Made by a program: the position numbers and the translations under genes. Positions 8,346-18,393 of a DNA stretch of 64,000 bases are shown here, one piece after another. Position 1 is the first letter of the stretch. Each line of letters opens with the position of its first letter. The notes under the pieces were generated by a model that had not been told where the DNA came from, made no database searches, and worked only from the letters and a program-made list of their open reading frames with translations. Source of the DNA: Oscillospiraceae bacterium (GTDB lineage: Bacteria; Bacillota; Clostridia; Oscillospirales; Acutalibacteraceae); the NCBI GenBank assembly GCA_031268095.1, contig JAIRXU010000025.1, positions 1-64,000 on the forward strand, given 5' to 3'.

Positions 8346-8824
8346 AGGCTCTTGTTGCGGGCATCGTCGCGCTTGTCGCCTATGCCACTGTGGTGGCACT
8401 GATTGCCGCGGCGAAATTCCCCGGGGCGCTTGCTGTCAGCGATTTGCTCTTTTGGAACCTCGGATCGTTATGCCCGCATCTGTTCATCGGCGGAATTGGC
8501 TTTTTCGCGTCCTGCCTGTTCCATGAAACAAAGTACAGCATCGCCGTCGGGGCGGGTATTCCGGCGCTGATGTTTATTTTGAAAATGCTTGCGAACACAG
8601 GTGAGACCGCCGAAAAAGCGAAGTATTTTACATTCTTCACGCTGTTTCATCCGGATGGGATTACCGCGGGTGAAACATCCGCAATAAAATGTCTTCAACA
8701 ATCCACCGCGGTGCCCTTGGTATGTACATGGTCGGATCGGCGAGGGAAAGCGCGACACGGCTTTCCGGCTTTTCCGCGGTATCGCTTGCATCCGTCTGGG
8801 GTAACAGCTTTTTGCTGTCCCTGA
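8342..8824 (+). pseudogene. ABC-2-type permease-like membrane fragment, C-terminally degraded
   Basis: Hydrophobic MKALVAGIVALVAYATVVALIAAAKFPG...LFWNLGSLCPHLFIGGIGFFASCLF...FTLFHPDGITAGETSAI, followed by a non-homologous-looking tail. Confidence 0.4.
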
Positions 8825-8830
8825 CCATCA

Positions 8831-8868
8831 ACCCCCTTGGGCACGGCTTTCCCAGCGCCCAAGGGGGT
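8831..8868. terminator. Long GC-rich hairpin, possible bidirectional terminator
   Basis: ACCCCCTTGGGC ... GCCCAAGGGGGT, 12-bp perfect stem next to the 3' end of the PHP gene. Confidence 0.5.
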
Positions 8869-8889
8869 GTCCCCTATTTCATCGAAAGG

Positions 8890-10179
8890 TTATATTCGTT
8901 CCGAAATCGCCCGCAGCAGCCAAGTAAAGATGTTTTTGCGAAACATTAGCGTCACACGCCACTTGACCCAGGCCCAGCCATGCAGCGCGTCGTCGGGATG
9001 CTTGCCGCCCGTGCCGTCGTCAAGCCCGAAGGCCTGTGTTGCGGAGATGCCGCCCGGGCCGATGAGTTGTGCGCGCACATAGCAGGTCATTTCCTCCGCA
9101 TGGGCCGCCAAATCAATCGTGCCGCCCGTTGCGATCACCTTGCCGTCAGCGACCCACTCCACAAGATCTGTGCCGGTGGTTTGGAGCGTGATGGTTCCCG
9201 CCGCCTGGTTGACGGTGATGTTCGTCACAGAAGGAAAAGGCAGGTTCTTGTCGCCCGCAAAATCACCCAGGCGGATGCGGTCATAGCGGGAACAGGCGAG
9301 AAAAGCGCCGGTTTCCATGCAGGCGCGGATGTTTTCCACGGTGTTTTTCGGCATGAACATCAGCTCAGACGTGTTGTCCACTGAATTATAATTGTGACTG
9401 TCGTCGTTGGCAAAACCCCACACCTGCCGCCCCTCCGGGAGCAGCCGCGTCAGCAGCTCGTCCCAGAGCACACGGTCGCCGCGCGTCGGATAGTCTCCGT
9501 CGTTATAAATCTCAATGCCCAGACAACTGGGATAGTCGCGCAAAATGTCCGCGAAATAGTTTACGTTGGCGGGGTCGCGCGCCACCGAAAGGTCGTTCTC
9601 GCTATGCAGCCAATCGCCAGGGTGGTTGATAAAGCTGACACCTCCGTATTTTTCCGTCATGGCAACGGCGGTACGGAAGTCGTTGTCAACCCCCAGGAAG
9701 GCTTGACCCCAGCCGGCAAAAAAGCCGTTGACATGACTCTTCATGGGTACCACGCCATTCATTTCAAGGCCTTTGGGCACCTGAACCATGCCGCGGCCGC
9801 CGCGGCCAACGCCCTCGGTGATCTCTTGCAGCCGGTTGGTGCTGAGCACGTCGTGCGGTTTTCCCCAGTTTTGGATATCGAAAGGCGGCACGGTGCGCGG
9901 TTTTTGATCCCAAGGGCGGCCCACAACCATGTGGTCAGTGGTACCCAGCACATCAAAGCCCCGCCTGTAATATTCTTCCACCATGTCGCGCAGGCAGTAG
10001 TCGCCGTCGCTGAACGTTGTGTGCACATGCAGGTTGGCCTTGTAGGTCCCCCAAGTCTCCCAGTCAACATCCGCGTAGGGATTTTGGATGACATAAGCGT
10101 TCCCCGCCGCGGTTGCGGCAACGGTCAGCCCTGCCGCACAGAAACAAAACGCCAAAAGCACCAATAAAACCCGTTTCAT
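8890..10179 (-). CDS. Exported PHP-domain metallophosphoesterase-like protein (paralog of 59634-60941)
   Basis: Signal peptide MKRVLLVLLAFCFCAAGLTVAATAAG; KANLHVHTTFSDGDYCLRDMVEEYYRRGFDVLGTTDH PHP motif. Confidence 0.85.
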   Translation of the reverse strand: MKRVLLVLLAFCFCAAGLTVAATAAGNAYVIQNPYADVDWETWGTYKANLHVHTTFSDGDYCLRDMVEEYYRRGFDVLGTTDHMVVGRPWDQKPRTVPPFDIQNWGKPHDVLSTNRLQEITEGVGRGGRGMVQVPKGLEMNGVVPMKSHVNGFFAGWGQAFLGVDNDFRTAVAMTEKYGGVSFINHPGDWLHSENDLSVARDPANVNYFADILRDYPSCLGIEIYNDGDYPTRGDRVLWDELLTRLLPEGRQVWGFANDDSHNYNSVDNTSELMFMPKNTVENIRACMETGAFLACSRYDRIRLGDFAGDKNLPFPSVTNITVNQAAGTITLQTTGTDLVEWVADGKVIATGGTIDLAAHAEEMTCYVRAQLIGPGGISATQAFGLDDGTGGKHPDDALHGWAWVKWRVTLMFRKNIFTWLLRAISERI

Positions 10180-10215
10180 GATTTGCGCCTCCCGCTATCT
10201 TACGATCTGTCTCCG

Positions 10216-10701
10216 CTAAGCCTGCTTCCATGCTTTCCCAAACCGCCCCGCCGTCAGCATCTCCTTCGACTCAAACCGCTCCCCGGTCCAGGCTGTGCCC
10301 CAAAGATTGGCCCAGCCCTCGCAGAACAGCCAGTAGTAACTGACCTGCTTCTCCTCGCGATAACGGATGCAGGAGGAAAGGTTGCACCAAAGGAAGGACG
10401 GCGCAGCCACGACAATCCAGTAAAGAGGGCCGAGGACGATGGACTGGACGCTGTGGCCAAACTCATGAATCTGGGTGTCGTGTTTCCAGTCGTCCGGACG
10501 GTCGGGGTTCATAAACACGAACATGCCCAAGGATACGCCGCCGAAATTTTCGGCGCGGATATACGTCACAAAGGCCTCGTGAAAGCGCTCATGCCGATAC
10601 TTGCGGGAGAGAATCAGGTAAGCGATTCCCCCCGCCAAATTCTGGGGCAGCGCCCAAGTAAACTGAAGCGCATAAAACAGCAGCGAACGCAGTTCTTTCA
10701 T
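10216..10701 (-). CDS. Small membrane-associated protein with HEFGHS motif, unknown function
   Basis: DTQIHEFGHSVQSIVLGPLYWIVVAAPSFLW; RBS inside the rlmH 3' end and ATGA overlap with the rlmH stop. Confidence 0.65.
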   Translation of the reverse strand: MKELRSLLFYALQFTWALPQNLAGGIAYLILSRKYRHERFHEAFVTYIRAENFGGVSLGMFVFMNPDRPDDWKHDTQIHEFGHSVQSIVLGPLYWIVVAAPSFLWCNLSSCIRYREEKQVSYYWLFCEGWANLWGTAWTGERFESKEMLTAGRFGKAWKQA

Positions 10702-11186
10702 TTGTGATATTTTCCTCCCATACGAATCTGAAACGCCCGGTAGAGCTGCTCCAGCAGGAGCACACGGGCCAGCTGATGCGGAAAAGTCATGGCCGAAAGA
10801 GATAGCCGCAGGTCTGTCCGCGCCTTCAGTCCTCCGTCCAGCCCGCAGGAACTGCCAATCAGCAACGCAACGCTCCCCGCGGTCCCCGCTGCTTCATCCA
10901 GCCAGCAGGCAAACGCCTCAGAGGACATCGCCTGCCCTTCCACACACAGGGCCGCCGTCTTGGTCTGCGGCGGCAGCTTCGCCAGAACCGCACCGGCCAG
11001 CGCGCCTTCCGCAGAAAGTGCGCCCGCAATCTGCGCGGGGCTGGGGCGTTCAGGCAGCGGGGCCGGGGGCAGCTCTGCGGTCTCCAGCCGACAAAAGCCC
11101 CGCAGGCGCTTTTCGTATTCCCCGCAGGCTTCCCGCCAGAAGACCTCCTTGCATTTACCGAACACAATCAATTGTACCCGCAGCAT
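10698..11186 (-). CDS. rlmH: 23S rRNA (pseudouridine1915-N3)-methyltransferase RlmH
   Basis: MLRVQLIVFGKCKEVFWREACGEYEKRL...IGSSCGLDGGLKARTDLRLSLSAMTFPHQLARVLLLEQLYRAFQIRMGGKYHK. Confidence 0.93.
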   Translation of the reverse strand: MLRVQLIVFGKCKEVFWREACGEYEKRLRGFCRLETAELPPAPLPERPSPAQIAGALSAEGALAGAVLAKLPPQTKTAALCVEGQAMSSEAFACWLDEAAGTAGSVALLIGSSCGLDGGLKARTDLRLSLSAMTFPHQLARVLLLEQLYRAFQIRMGGKYHK

Positions 11187-11188
11187 GC

Positions 11189-12202
11189 TCAATCGCCGTC
11201 CTCTTCGCCCGTTTCCCCCGGCTCTTTCAGCCCTTGCCGGCCGCCGCTTTCTTCCGGAACCCGTCCGTGCCGGTAAAATTTCCGGTTGTCCAGCGCCCAG
11301 TGCCGAGACGAAAATTCGCCGACCTGGACCCCTTCCAGCGCGGCCTGAATTTCGTAGACCTTCGCGTCCAGGGTATCCAGCGCCGAGAGGAGCTCCGCTT
11401 CCAGGAACAGGGGCCGGACGGCGCAACCGAACTCCGGCTCCCCGTGGTGGGATAGAAGCATGTGTTCCAACAACATCAGCGTTTCCGAAGAAATCCCCAG
11501 TTCCCGGCCCTTGCGCTCCAGGAGCATCGCCCCCGCAGCCAGATGGCCGACCAGATTGCCGTAGGCTGTGTAGCCCGCCGCCAGTCCCGTGGCCGGAACC
11601 TCGAATTCCGAGAGCTTCTCGATATCGTGCAGGATCACGCCGCTGAACAGCAAATCCGCGTCCGCGAAGGGATAGAGCTTCGCCGCGGCTTGGGCCAGCC
11701 GCAGCACACTGAGGGTATGATAGAGCAGCCCGCCCCGGATGGCGTGGTGCAGCCGGAATGCGGCGGGCCAATAAAGCAGTCTGTCTTCGCAGTCGTCCAG
11801 CAGCGCCGTCACCAGCCGCCGGAGCTCCTCGTCCCGGAACGCCGCAACGGCCCCCCGGATTTCCGCCAGCATCTCCGGACTGGGAAGCGGGGCGCTCGGA
11901 ACAAAATCCTCCATCTGCACTTCGTCCTTCTCCGTCGCCTGCCGCATGCGCTCAACGCGCATCTGGTCCGCGCCGTTATAGACCGAGACCGTTCCCCGGA
12001 CCTTTACCAGCTGATTTTGCGCGAATTCCCCATGCAGTTCTTCCTTGAAATCCCAGAATTTCGCATCAATTTCCCCGCCGGCATCCACCAGCGTCAGGTC
12101 CAGATACGGCAGCCCCTTGGCGGTCAGTTTGCGCTCCAGGGTTTTGATCAGGCAAAATCCCTCCAGCGCACCGGTTTTATTGTTGACACAGACGAAATTC
12201 AA
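11189..12202 (-). CDS. yhaM: 3'-5' exoribonuclease YhaM-like (OB-fold + HD domain)
   Basis: OB-fold LTAKGLPYLDLTLVDAGGEIDAKFWD; HD region LHHAIRGGLLYHTLSVLRLA...GVILHDIEKLSEF...LLSHHGEPEFG; TTG start after AAAGGAGAG. Confidence 0.85.
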   Translation of the reverse strand: MNFVCVNNKTGALEGFCLIKTLERKLTAKGLPYLDLTLVDAGGEIDAKFWDFKEELHGEFAQNQLVKVRGTVSVYNGADQMRVERMRQATEKDEVQMEDFVPSAPLPSPEMLAEIRGAVAAFRDEELRRLVTALLDDCEDRLLYWPAAFRLHHAIRGGLLYHTLSVLRLAQAAAKLYPFADADLLFSGVILHDIEKLSEFEVPATGLAAGYTAYGNLVGHLAAGAMLLERKGRELGISSETLMLLEHMLLSHHGEPEFGCAVRPLFLEAELLSALDTLDAKVYEIQAALEGVQVGEFSSRHWALDNRKFYRHGRVPEESGGRQGLKEPGETGEEDGD

Positions 12203-12246
12203 GCGAATCTCTCCTTTCGGTTGCAGTATACGCCCCGCCTTCCCTG

Positions 12247-12798
12247 CTACGGCAGACGCAGCGAGATACAGGAACCGCAGTTGCGGGGGATGGGTACACC
12301 ACCGCGCTGCAGCGAGCATTCCTTCTGCAGGCAGATGGGCGTTTCCAGCAATCCCGCCGGAACGGTATGTTTGGCGCGCAGCTGCTGCTCCAGCGACGTC
12401 CGCCGCCGGGCAAACAGCCCCTTATTCCAAAGTTCCATATGTCCGCCCACCCCGATGAGCGTCAAGGTTTCCCCCGGGGCGTGGCCGACCAACTCCAGCA
12501 AGTGCGGCGGACACTGCAACCGCCAGCCGTCACCCGCCGGAAGGGGGGCGATGCTCTCCCGCAGCGCCAGCAGATAGTCCCGCACAACGTCTTCCTCGTA
12601 GCGCAGCTTCAGCTGGTCGCAGATCTGCCGCACCAGCGGCGTCGCATCCTCTTCAGCGCAAAGGTACAGAAACTGCACCCCGAAGGCCAGCAGGCACGGC
12701 GGTGTTTCGTAGCGGATTTCCAGTTCCCGGCGCATGGCCGGCGGCAGCGTCAGGATCCCTTCCGGGCTAACCGCCACCGAATAACTTCCCTCAAACAT
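12247..12798 (-). CDS. MraZ-like (AbrB-fold) protein
   Basis: MFEGSYSVAVSPEGILTLPPAMRRELE...LFARRRTSLEQQL resembles MraZ layout. Confidence 0.5.
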   Translation of the reverse strand: MFEGSYSVAVSPEGILTLPPAMRRELEIRYETPPCLLAFGVQFLYLCAEEDATPLVRQICDQLKLRYEEDVVRDYLLALRESIAPLPAGDGWRLQCPPHLLELVGHAPGETLTLIGVGGHMELWNKGLFARRRTSLEQQLRAKHTVPAGLLETPICLQKECSLQRGGVPIPRNCGSCISLRLP

Positions 12799-12834
12799 GG
12801 GAGATCCTCCCTTCAGATCACATGCCCCGGTTTC

Positions 12835-13508
12835 CTATGTTACCGCATAGAGTCCGGACCCCATCCAGACAAATTCCTGACCGAACACGCGAATAAACCG
12901 GCGCGGCGGCTCCGGGAAACGCCGCAGCACAGCAGCCTCATAGCTGTCCGTGGTCATGGCGCTGACGGTGGCGTTCCCCTCGCAGCAAACCAGCAGCTGT
13001 TCCAGGGAACGAAAGAGCCCCGTCGGCCGGGGGAACACCCCCTCGCCCCCTACCCGCAGCAGGACGCTCTGATCCCGCACGGAAAAGCGGACCAGCGCGT
13101 TGCGGTCCGGAATGGTCGCCCACACCGCACCGTCCCCCAGGCAGGCAATCTCCTGGGCAGGGCTGTTCTGATACAGCAATGCGGCTCCGCCGCCGTAGGC
13201 CCCGTCAGAACGGAACCAGTGCATTTCCCCGTCCGGAAAGAGCACCGCGCAGCCTCCTTTGGGCAGCCGCGCTCCGGCGCAGGAAAGGTAGTCCCCCAGC
13301 GTCGCTTCTATGGCGGGGGCAGCCGCGCCGAACTTGAGGTGAATGTACTCCTGCTTGGTGATAGGAACGCTGTGAAACGATTCCCAGTCACATAAAAAGA
13401 AAGACCCGAAAGCGGCACCGTCCGCCCCCGTATCTTCCCTGATATAGGCGAGCTCCTGCTCGGTGGCCGCCATGTCCAAAATCCGATCCGCCAGCAAACG
13501 AAGAGACA
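12835..13508 (-). CDS. Hypothetical protein
   Basis: ORF from MSLRLLADRILDMAATEQELAYIRED...; coherent coding, no recognised family. Confidence 0.6.
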
Positions 13509-13796
13509 TGAACCCTCCGAACCTTGATATGTTGATGAAACGGCGTCTGCCGCAAATTTTTACATCTCCCCCGCCAAGCCGGGAACGGCTAAGAATAACC
13601 TGCCTGCGGCAGGTGGGCGCCTCCCGGAACGTTCGCGCTCCCTTCGTCCAACGAAGCGTCGGCGCCAAACGGCGCCGCCTCCGCCGGGAGGTCTGCAATC
13701 CGGCTCCGGAGATCGGCTCCCTAAAGATCGGTGTTGGGTTATCGAAGCCGTAGGTATCGCACAAGGCAGGGGGAAAGGGGACACAAAAACAGGGAT

Positions 13797-14162
13797 TCAC
13801 GCGTCGTCTTCCGGCAGGGATTCAAACGGAATCCCCAGCCGCTCAGAAAATTGGGCGGCAATCTCGTCAAACTCCGCCTCGTCTTCAATGGGAGAGAGGT
13901 AAACTTCGCCGTCCTCTTCCTCGACGCGCAAAAGAATCAGTTCTTCGGCCTCGCCGCTTTCCGGGTCGCCTTCGCCGGCGAGGGGCGCCAGGGCAACATA
14001 CGTTCCGCCGTCGGTTTCCAGCCGGTCCAGTTCCTCGAACACATGCTCCTTGCCGTCTTCGTCCACGACACTGACGATATCGGGGCTGTAATCTTCCAGC
14101 ACATCCTCGTCAAATACGGGCGCGTCCTCGCCCTCACGGAAAAATCCATCCAGTTCAGCCAT
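13797..14162 (-). CDS. DUF1292-like acidic protein
   Basis: DIVSVVDEDGKEHVFEELDRLETDGGTYVALAPL...EELILLRVEEEDGEVYLSPIEDEAEFDEIAAQF. Confidence 0.8.
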   Translation of the reverse strand: MAELDGFFREGEDAPVFDEDVLEDYSPDIVSVVDEDGKEHVFEELDRLETDGGTYVALAPLAGEGDPESGEAEELILLRVEEEDGEVYLSPIEDEAEFDEIAAQFSERLGIPFESLPEDDA

Positions 14163-14352
14163 TGCAGCAATCTCCTTCCGTGGGGCTTTCGCGCAAGCCC
14201 CAGTCACACCTTCGGATCTTCTCTATTGTACCCCGAAATGCCGCAATAGTCAACAAAAATTTTTATTTTCTTAAAAAACTTTAATTTCGGCGCGTTCCTT
14301 GATCGGAGCGCGCCGCATTCTGTCCAGGGATAATGATTTCCGGCAGCTTTCA

Positions 14353-15594
14353 TCACAGATCCAGCTTCGGCAGGTCCAGAACATAGATCGTTACGCCGCG
14401 GTGCCCCCATTGGCTGCACTCGGCCTCCGAGTTCATGAACAGGTCCACCGTGCAGCTCTTTTTGGCGACGAAGCCGCCCGTATCGGCCGCAGCGGCATAG
14501 CCGTAAACATATTTGCCGTCATTGGAAACAATCCAAAGCTGCGTTCCATAGGGAATCTGCCGGGGATCGACGGCGATATAGCCAGGCTTGGGACGGACAC
14601 CGGAGGCAGTGCCGGTGTCGCCGGCATAGGCTTTCGCGGTCCCGACGATGACGCTCGCATACTTTTCCGGAACACCGTCGCTGCCGATTTTCACCGCGGC
14701 GGGCTTCTTCAGTTCGGAGATGGGCTCCAGTCCGGATTTGAGCCGGACAGCCTTGGTGCCAACGAGCCGGATTTCTTTCACCGGCGGCTTGCGGACGGTC
14801 TCCCGGAGCAGCGTGGAGCCAACCAGTTTCCCATTGATATACTTATCCCGATAGAGCGATTCTTTTTCGCCCTTTTCGCCCTTTTGCTGGATCTGGACCA
14901 CTCCCAGCGTCAGCGAGGCGCTCTTCTGGTTGGTCACTTCATAATCCAGCGCCGTCGTCCGCTGGCGCTCCTTATAGGTAACACGGCTGATATGGATGGT
15001 CAGCCCCGGCGCCAACGGTGTTCCCACTTCCGGCAGAACGAAGTCGTCCTTTTCCAGGGTGACTCCCGCCAGCTCCAGCGCCTGGGCAACCGTGCCCTCC
15101 GTCAGGGTAAGGCTGTAATCCGCGCCGTAATCCCGCACCACAACGTCAAACGCCCTGGAAACAGTGACCTGCATGCCGTCGTACAGCAGGTCGTCATAGG
15201 ACACGCTAAGGCGGTCCCGCTCGCCAACAGCAACGCCGCAGCGCTCCAGAAGCCGCCGGACCGTACCAGCTCCCCGCACCTGCCTGGTTTGGCCGTCATC
15301 GGTAAGAAAGACGTCTTTGGCCCGGTAAATGGTCAGGTACGCGTCCTCCTCCGGCGAGAAGCGGGAGAGGTCCAGGTAATCGTCGTTGTTCAGGATAATG
15401 CCCTTGTTCGCTAGGATATCGTAGGCTGAAGCGCGAATGGTATTGACGGTGATTTCCATCCCGTCGTCCCAGATCACCACCTCGCGGGCATTCTTGGCGT
15501 AGGCCGTCACGGAAACAGACGCGGCAATCAGGGCGGCCAGGATCGCCATCGCCATGATGATCTTACGCTTTCGGTATCGGTCTTTCGTACGCAT
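14353..15594 (-). CDS. YabE-like protein: DUF348 repeats + G5 + 3D domain
   Basis: Membrane anchor; VVIWDDGMEITVNT... DUF348 repeats; 3D domain YGYAAAADTGGFVAKKSCTVDLFMNSEAECSQWGHRGVTIYVLD; RBS AGGAGGTG. Confidence 0.87.
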   Translation of the reverse strand: MRTKDRYRKRKIIMAMAILAALIAASVSVTAYAKNAREVVIWDDGMEITVNTIRASAYDILANKGIILNNDDYLDLSRFSPEEDAYLTIYRAKDVFLTDDGQTRQVRGAGTVRRLLERCGVAVGERDRLSVSYDDLLYDGMQVTVSRAFDVVVRDYGADYSLTLTEGTVAQALELAGVTLEKDDFVLPEVGTPLAPGLTIHISRVTYKERQRTTALDYEVTNQKSASLTLGVVQIQQKGEKGEKESLYRDKYINGKLVGSTLLRETVRKPPVKEIRLVGTKAVRLKSGLEPISELKKPAAVKIGSDGVPEKYASVIVGTAKAYAGDTGTASGVRPKPGYIAVDPRQIPYGTQLWIVSNDGKYVYGYAAAADTGGFVAKKSCTVDLFMNSEAECSQWGHRGVTIYVLDLPKLDL

Positions 15595-15951
15595 GCAACA
15601 CCTCCTGCTGGAGTTTTGGGGCATTCATTCCCCATCGTCTTGCTGTCTCTTCGAAACTTCTTTCAAACGGTTACAAAACCAGCAACATCTTTCCGTTTTC
15701 CCCGGCCGAACGGCCCGGTATGCCCCATTATATTGCCCCGGGGATCCTTTGTCAAGTATCTCTCCGCGAAATTTTTAGGTATTTTGTGGTAAGCAGGACA
15801 GTCCATTTCCCAAAACAAGGCGTAAAATCCGTCGAAACCACATGATTTTTGCGGTTATCCCACGCTTCATTTGTGCAAAACATAAAAATTACAAAAATGA
15901 CAAAAGCATGACGAATCCAATTTTTGGGGATCTTGCGGAATGGAAAAAAAA

Positions 15952-15981
15952 CTTGCCCCGGGAGTATCTCCCGAGGCAAGC
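15952..15981. terminator. Strong hairpin near abrB-like gene
   Basis: CTTGCCCCGGGAG TATC TCCCGAGGCAAG. Confidence 0.45.
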
Positions 15982-16115
15982 TCCGGGACAAAAGTCCCGC
16001 GGCGCCGCTTCCATCCTTTGGCAATATTTTCATTTTCCTAAGCGTCCGACGTGCAGTAAAAATCCACCTGACCCCTTCTTTTTAGAAGAAGCCATTGCTT
16101 GCCTGCCGCTCCGAA

Positions 16116-16385
16116 TCACTCGCCCTCGACCTGCTGGCTGACGATTTGCTCAAGGTTGGCAATGCAGTTGCGGCAGATCTTGTGTCCGTTGTATTCGACC
16201 ATGCCCTCCGCCGAACCGCAGAAGGTGCAGGCCGGCATATGTTTGCGCAGTACAATCCGGTCCCCTTCCATGGAAATTTCCAGCGCGTCTTCTTTGTCGT
16301 TGACCTTGAGCATCCGCCGATACTCCTTGGGGATCACAATCCGGCCGACCTCGTCAATTCCGCGTACAATACCCGTCATCTTCAT
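16116..16385 (-). CDS. AbrB/MazE/SpoVT-family regulator with C-terminal CxxC zinc motif
   Basis: MKMTGIVRGIDEVGRIVIPKEYRRMLKVNDKEDALEISMEGDRIVLRKHMPACTFCGSAEGMVEYNGHKICRNCIANL. Confidence 0.92.
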   Translation of the reverse strand: MKMTGIVRGIDEVGRIVIPKEYRRMLKVNDKEDALEISMEGDRIVLRKHMPACTFCGSAEGMVEYNGHKICRNCIANLEQIVSQQVEGE

Positions 16386-16586
16386 CTTAGAACCCTCATT
16401 TCGATTTTTTTTGCTGAAAGTTGCGTGAAAAATCTATGCCTAAGTATTTTACCACATTTTGCGACAAAATGGAAGGTTTTTCTTTCTTAAATTTTGCCAA
16501 ATTTTTTGACCGTTTTTTGTGCAATTTGCACAACGCGCTAAAGTGGTGAAGCGCGGGCGCGCCGTTTGCTGTTTTCTGAAAAGAGC

Positions 16587-16615
16587 TTGACAACCTGCGC
16601 GGAACATGGTATAAT
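16587..16615 (+). promoter_or_regulatory. Sigma-A promoter for phoH-like operon
   Basis: TTGACA-N17-TATAAT. Confidence 0.85.
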
Positions 16616-16626
16616 ATCTTCAAATA

Positions 16627-17676
16627 TTGGTAGAAATTCCGTGCAAAATGAACAAAAAAGCCAGGACGTCAAACGCTAAGGAACCGCACAGGAAGGAGGT
16701 CTGCGCTTTGCTTACGGAACAGGTGATCGCGGTGGACCGCATGGAACAGGCTGTCGCACTGTTCGGCAACTTCGACGAAAACGTCCGCATTATAGAAGAA
16801 GAGTATCAAGTGAAGGCCATCTGCCGCGGGTCGGAGCTGAAGCTTACCGGCGAGCAAGAGCAGGTCGCGCTGGCGGCCCGGGCAGTCAACGGGTTGCTGA
16901 CGCTCATCCACAAGGGCGAGGCGCTCAACGACCAGTCGGTGCGATACGTCATTGCCATGGTGCGGGAAGGGGCCGAAGAGCAGCTTCCCGCCCTGACCGG
17001 CGACTGCGTCTGCGTGACCAGCCGGGGCAAACCCGTCAAACCAAAGACCCTGGGGCAGAAGAAATACATCGAAGCCATCCGGCAAAACACGGTGACGTTG
17101 GGCGTCGGGCCGGCCGGGACAGGCAAAACCTATCTTGCTGTCGGCATGGCCGTGGCCGCATTCCGGGCGAAGGAAGTCAACCGGATCATCCTCACCCGTC
17201 CGGCGGTGGAAGCCGGCGAAAAGCTGGGCTTCCTGCCCGGAGATTTGCAGCAAAAAGTCGATCCCTACCTGCGTCCGCTTTATGACGCCCTGTTCGATAT
17301 GATGGGGGCCGAGACCTTCCAGAAACAGCAGGAACGCGGAACGATCGAAGTCGCCCCCCTGGCCTACATGCGGGGCCGGACGCTGGACGACAGCTTCATT
17401 ATCCTCGACGAGGCGCAGAACACCACCTGCGAGCAGATGAAGATGTTTCTCACGCGGCTGGGGGCCAACTCCAGGATGGTCGTTACCGGAGACATCACCC
17501 AGATGGATCTGCCGGAGGGAAAACGGTCCGGGCTGGTGGACGCGATGAAAGTCCTGCGGCATGTAGAGGACATCGCGGTCATTCGCCTCAGCGAAAAAGA
17601 CGTCGTCCGCCACCGCCTGGTGCAGGCGATTATCAAAGCCTACGAAAAGCAGGAAACGGTCAGCCGGAAGAAATAG
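16627..17676 (+). CDS. phoH: PhoH-family ATPase
   Basis: TLGVGPAGTGKTYLAVGMAV, IILTRPAVEAGEKLGFLPGD, SFIILDEAQNTT, MVVTGDITQMDLP. The true start may lie downstream of 16627. Confidence 0.93.
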   Translation: MVEIPCKMNKKARTSNAKEPHRKEVCALLTEQVIAVDRMEQAVALFGNFDENVRIIEEEYQVKAICRGSELKLTGEQEQVALAARAVNGLLTLIHKGEALNDQSVRYVIAMVREGAEEQLPALTGDCVCVTSRGKPVKPKTLGQKKYIEAIRQNTVTLGVGPAGTGKTYLAVGMAVAAFRAKEVNRIILTRPAVEAGEKLGFLPGDLQQKVDPYLRPLYDALFDMMGAETFQKQQERGTIEVAPLAYMRGRTLDDSFIILDEAQNTTCEQMKMFLTRLGANSRMVVTGDITQMDLPEGKRSGLVDAMKVLRHVEDIAVIRLSEKDVVRHRLVQAIIKAYEKQETVSRKK

Positions 17677-17779
17677 CGGCGTTCTTTGGAAAATGGGGTT
17701 CATGCACGGTATGCGGCGGCATGGGAAGGGAATCGGAAGGAATTCCGTCACATTCATAGAAAGGGATAACAACAAAACC

Positions 17780-18298
17780 ATGTCCAATAAAGTAAGAGTT
17801 ACCATCACGGATGACCAGCAGGAAGTGCGGGTGCCCACGGGGATCCGGCTGCTGGTGCGCCGGGCCTGCACGGCGGTGCTGGTGCAGGAAGGCTTCGCGT
17901 TTCCGGCAGAAGTCAGCGTCCGCCTCACGGATAACGCAGCCATCCGTGCGCTCAACGCGCAGTACCGCCAGAAAGACAGCGTAACGGACGTACTGTCCTT
18001 TCCCCTGGGCGAATTTCCGGAGGGCCCGGGCACAGGTCAGTTCGACATGAATCATGATACCGGCGCGAAGCTGCTAGGGGATATCGTGATCTGTCTGCCC
18101 CGGGCACGGGAGCAGGCCCAGCTGTTTGGCCATAGCCTCCAGCGGGAACTGGCGTACCTGACGGTTCATTCCATGCTGCACCTGCTGGGGTACGACCATG
18201 AGCCGGGCGGGCTGTATCTGGTTCGTATGCGCGAAAAAGAGGAGCAGGTTCTCGCGCAGCTGGGATTACCCCGGGGACACAGCTACACGGAGGCCTGA
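17780..18298 (+). CDS. ybeY: Endoribonuclease YbeY
   Basis: NAQYRQKDSVTDVLSFPL ... HSMLHLLGYDHE zinc motif. Confidence 0.93.
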   Translation: MSNKVRVTITDDQQEVRVPTGIRLLVRRACTAVLVQEGFAFPAEVSVRLTDNAAIRALNAQYRQKDSVTDVLSFPLGEFPEGPGTGQFDMNHDTGAKLLGDIVICLPRAREQAQLFGHSLQRELAYLTVHSMLHLLGYDHEPGGLYLVRMREKEEQVLAQLGLPRGHSYTEA

Positions 18299-18364
18299 AC
18301 AGTCCAGCCGCGCCCTGCGCCGGTCCCCTCTTTCTTTCCGTGTCGATATTTTTTGGAAAAGGGC

Positions 18365-18393
18365 TTGCAATCGGCGCGAGGCTGTGATATAAT
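18365..18393 (+). promoter_or_regulatory. Sigma-A promoter for rimP-nusA-infB operon
   Basis: TTGCAA-N17-TATAAT. Confidence 0.75.

Noticed and set aside
10698-11771. 357-aa version of the rlmH ORF
   Set aside because: Upstream portion is antisense-like overlap with yhaM; the RlmH family start is MLRVQ at 11186.
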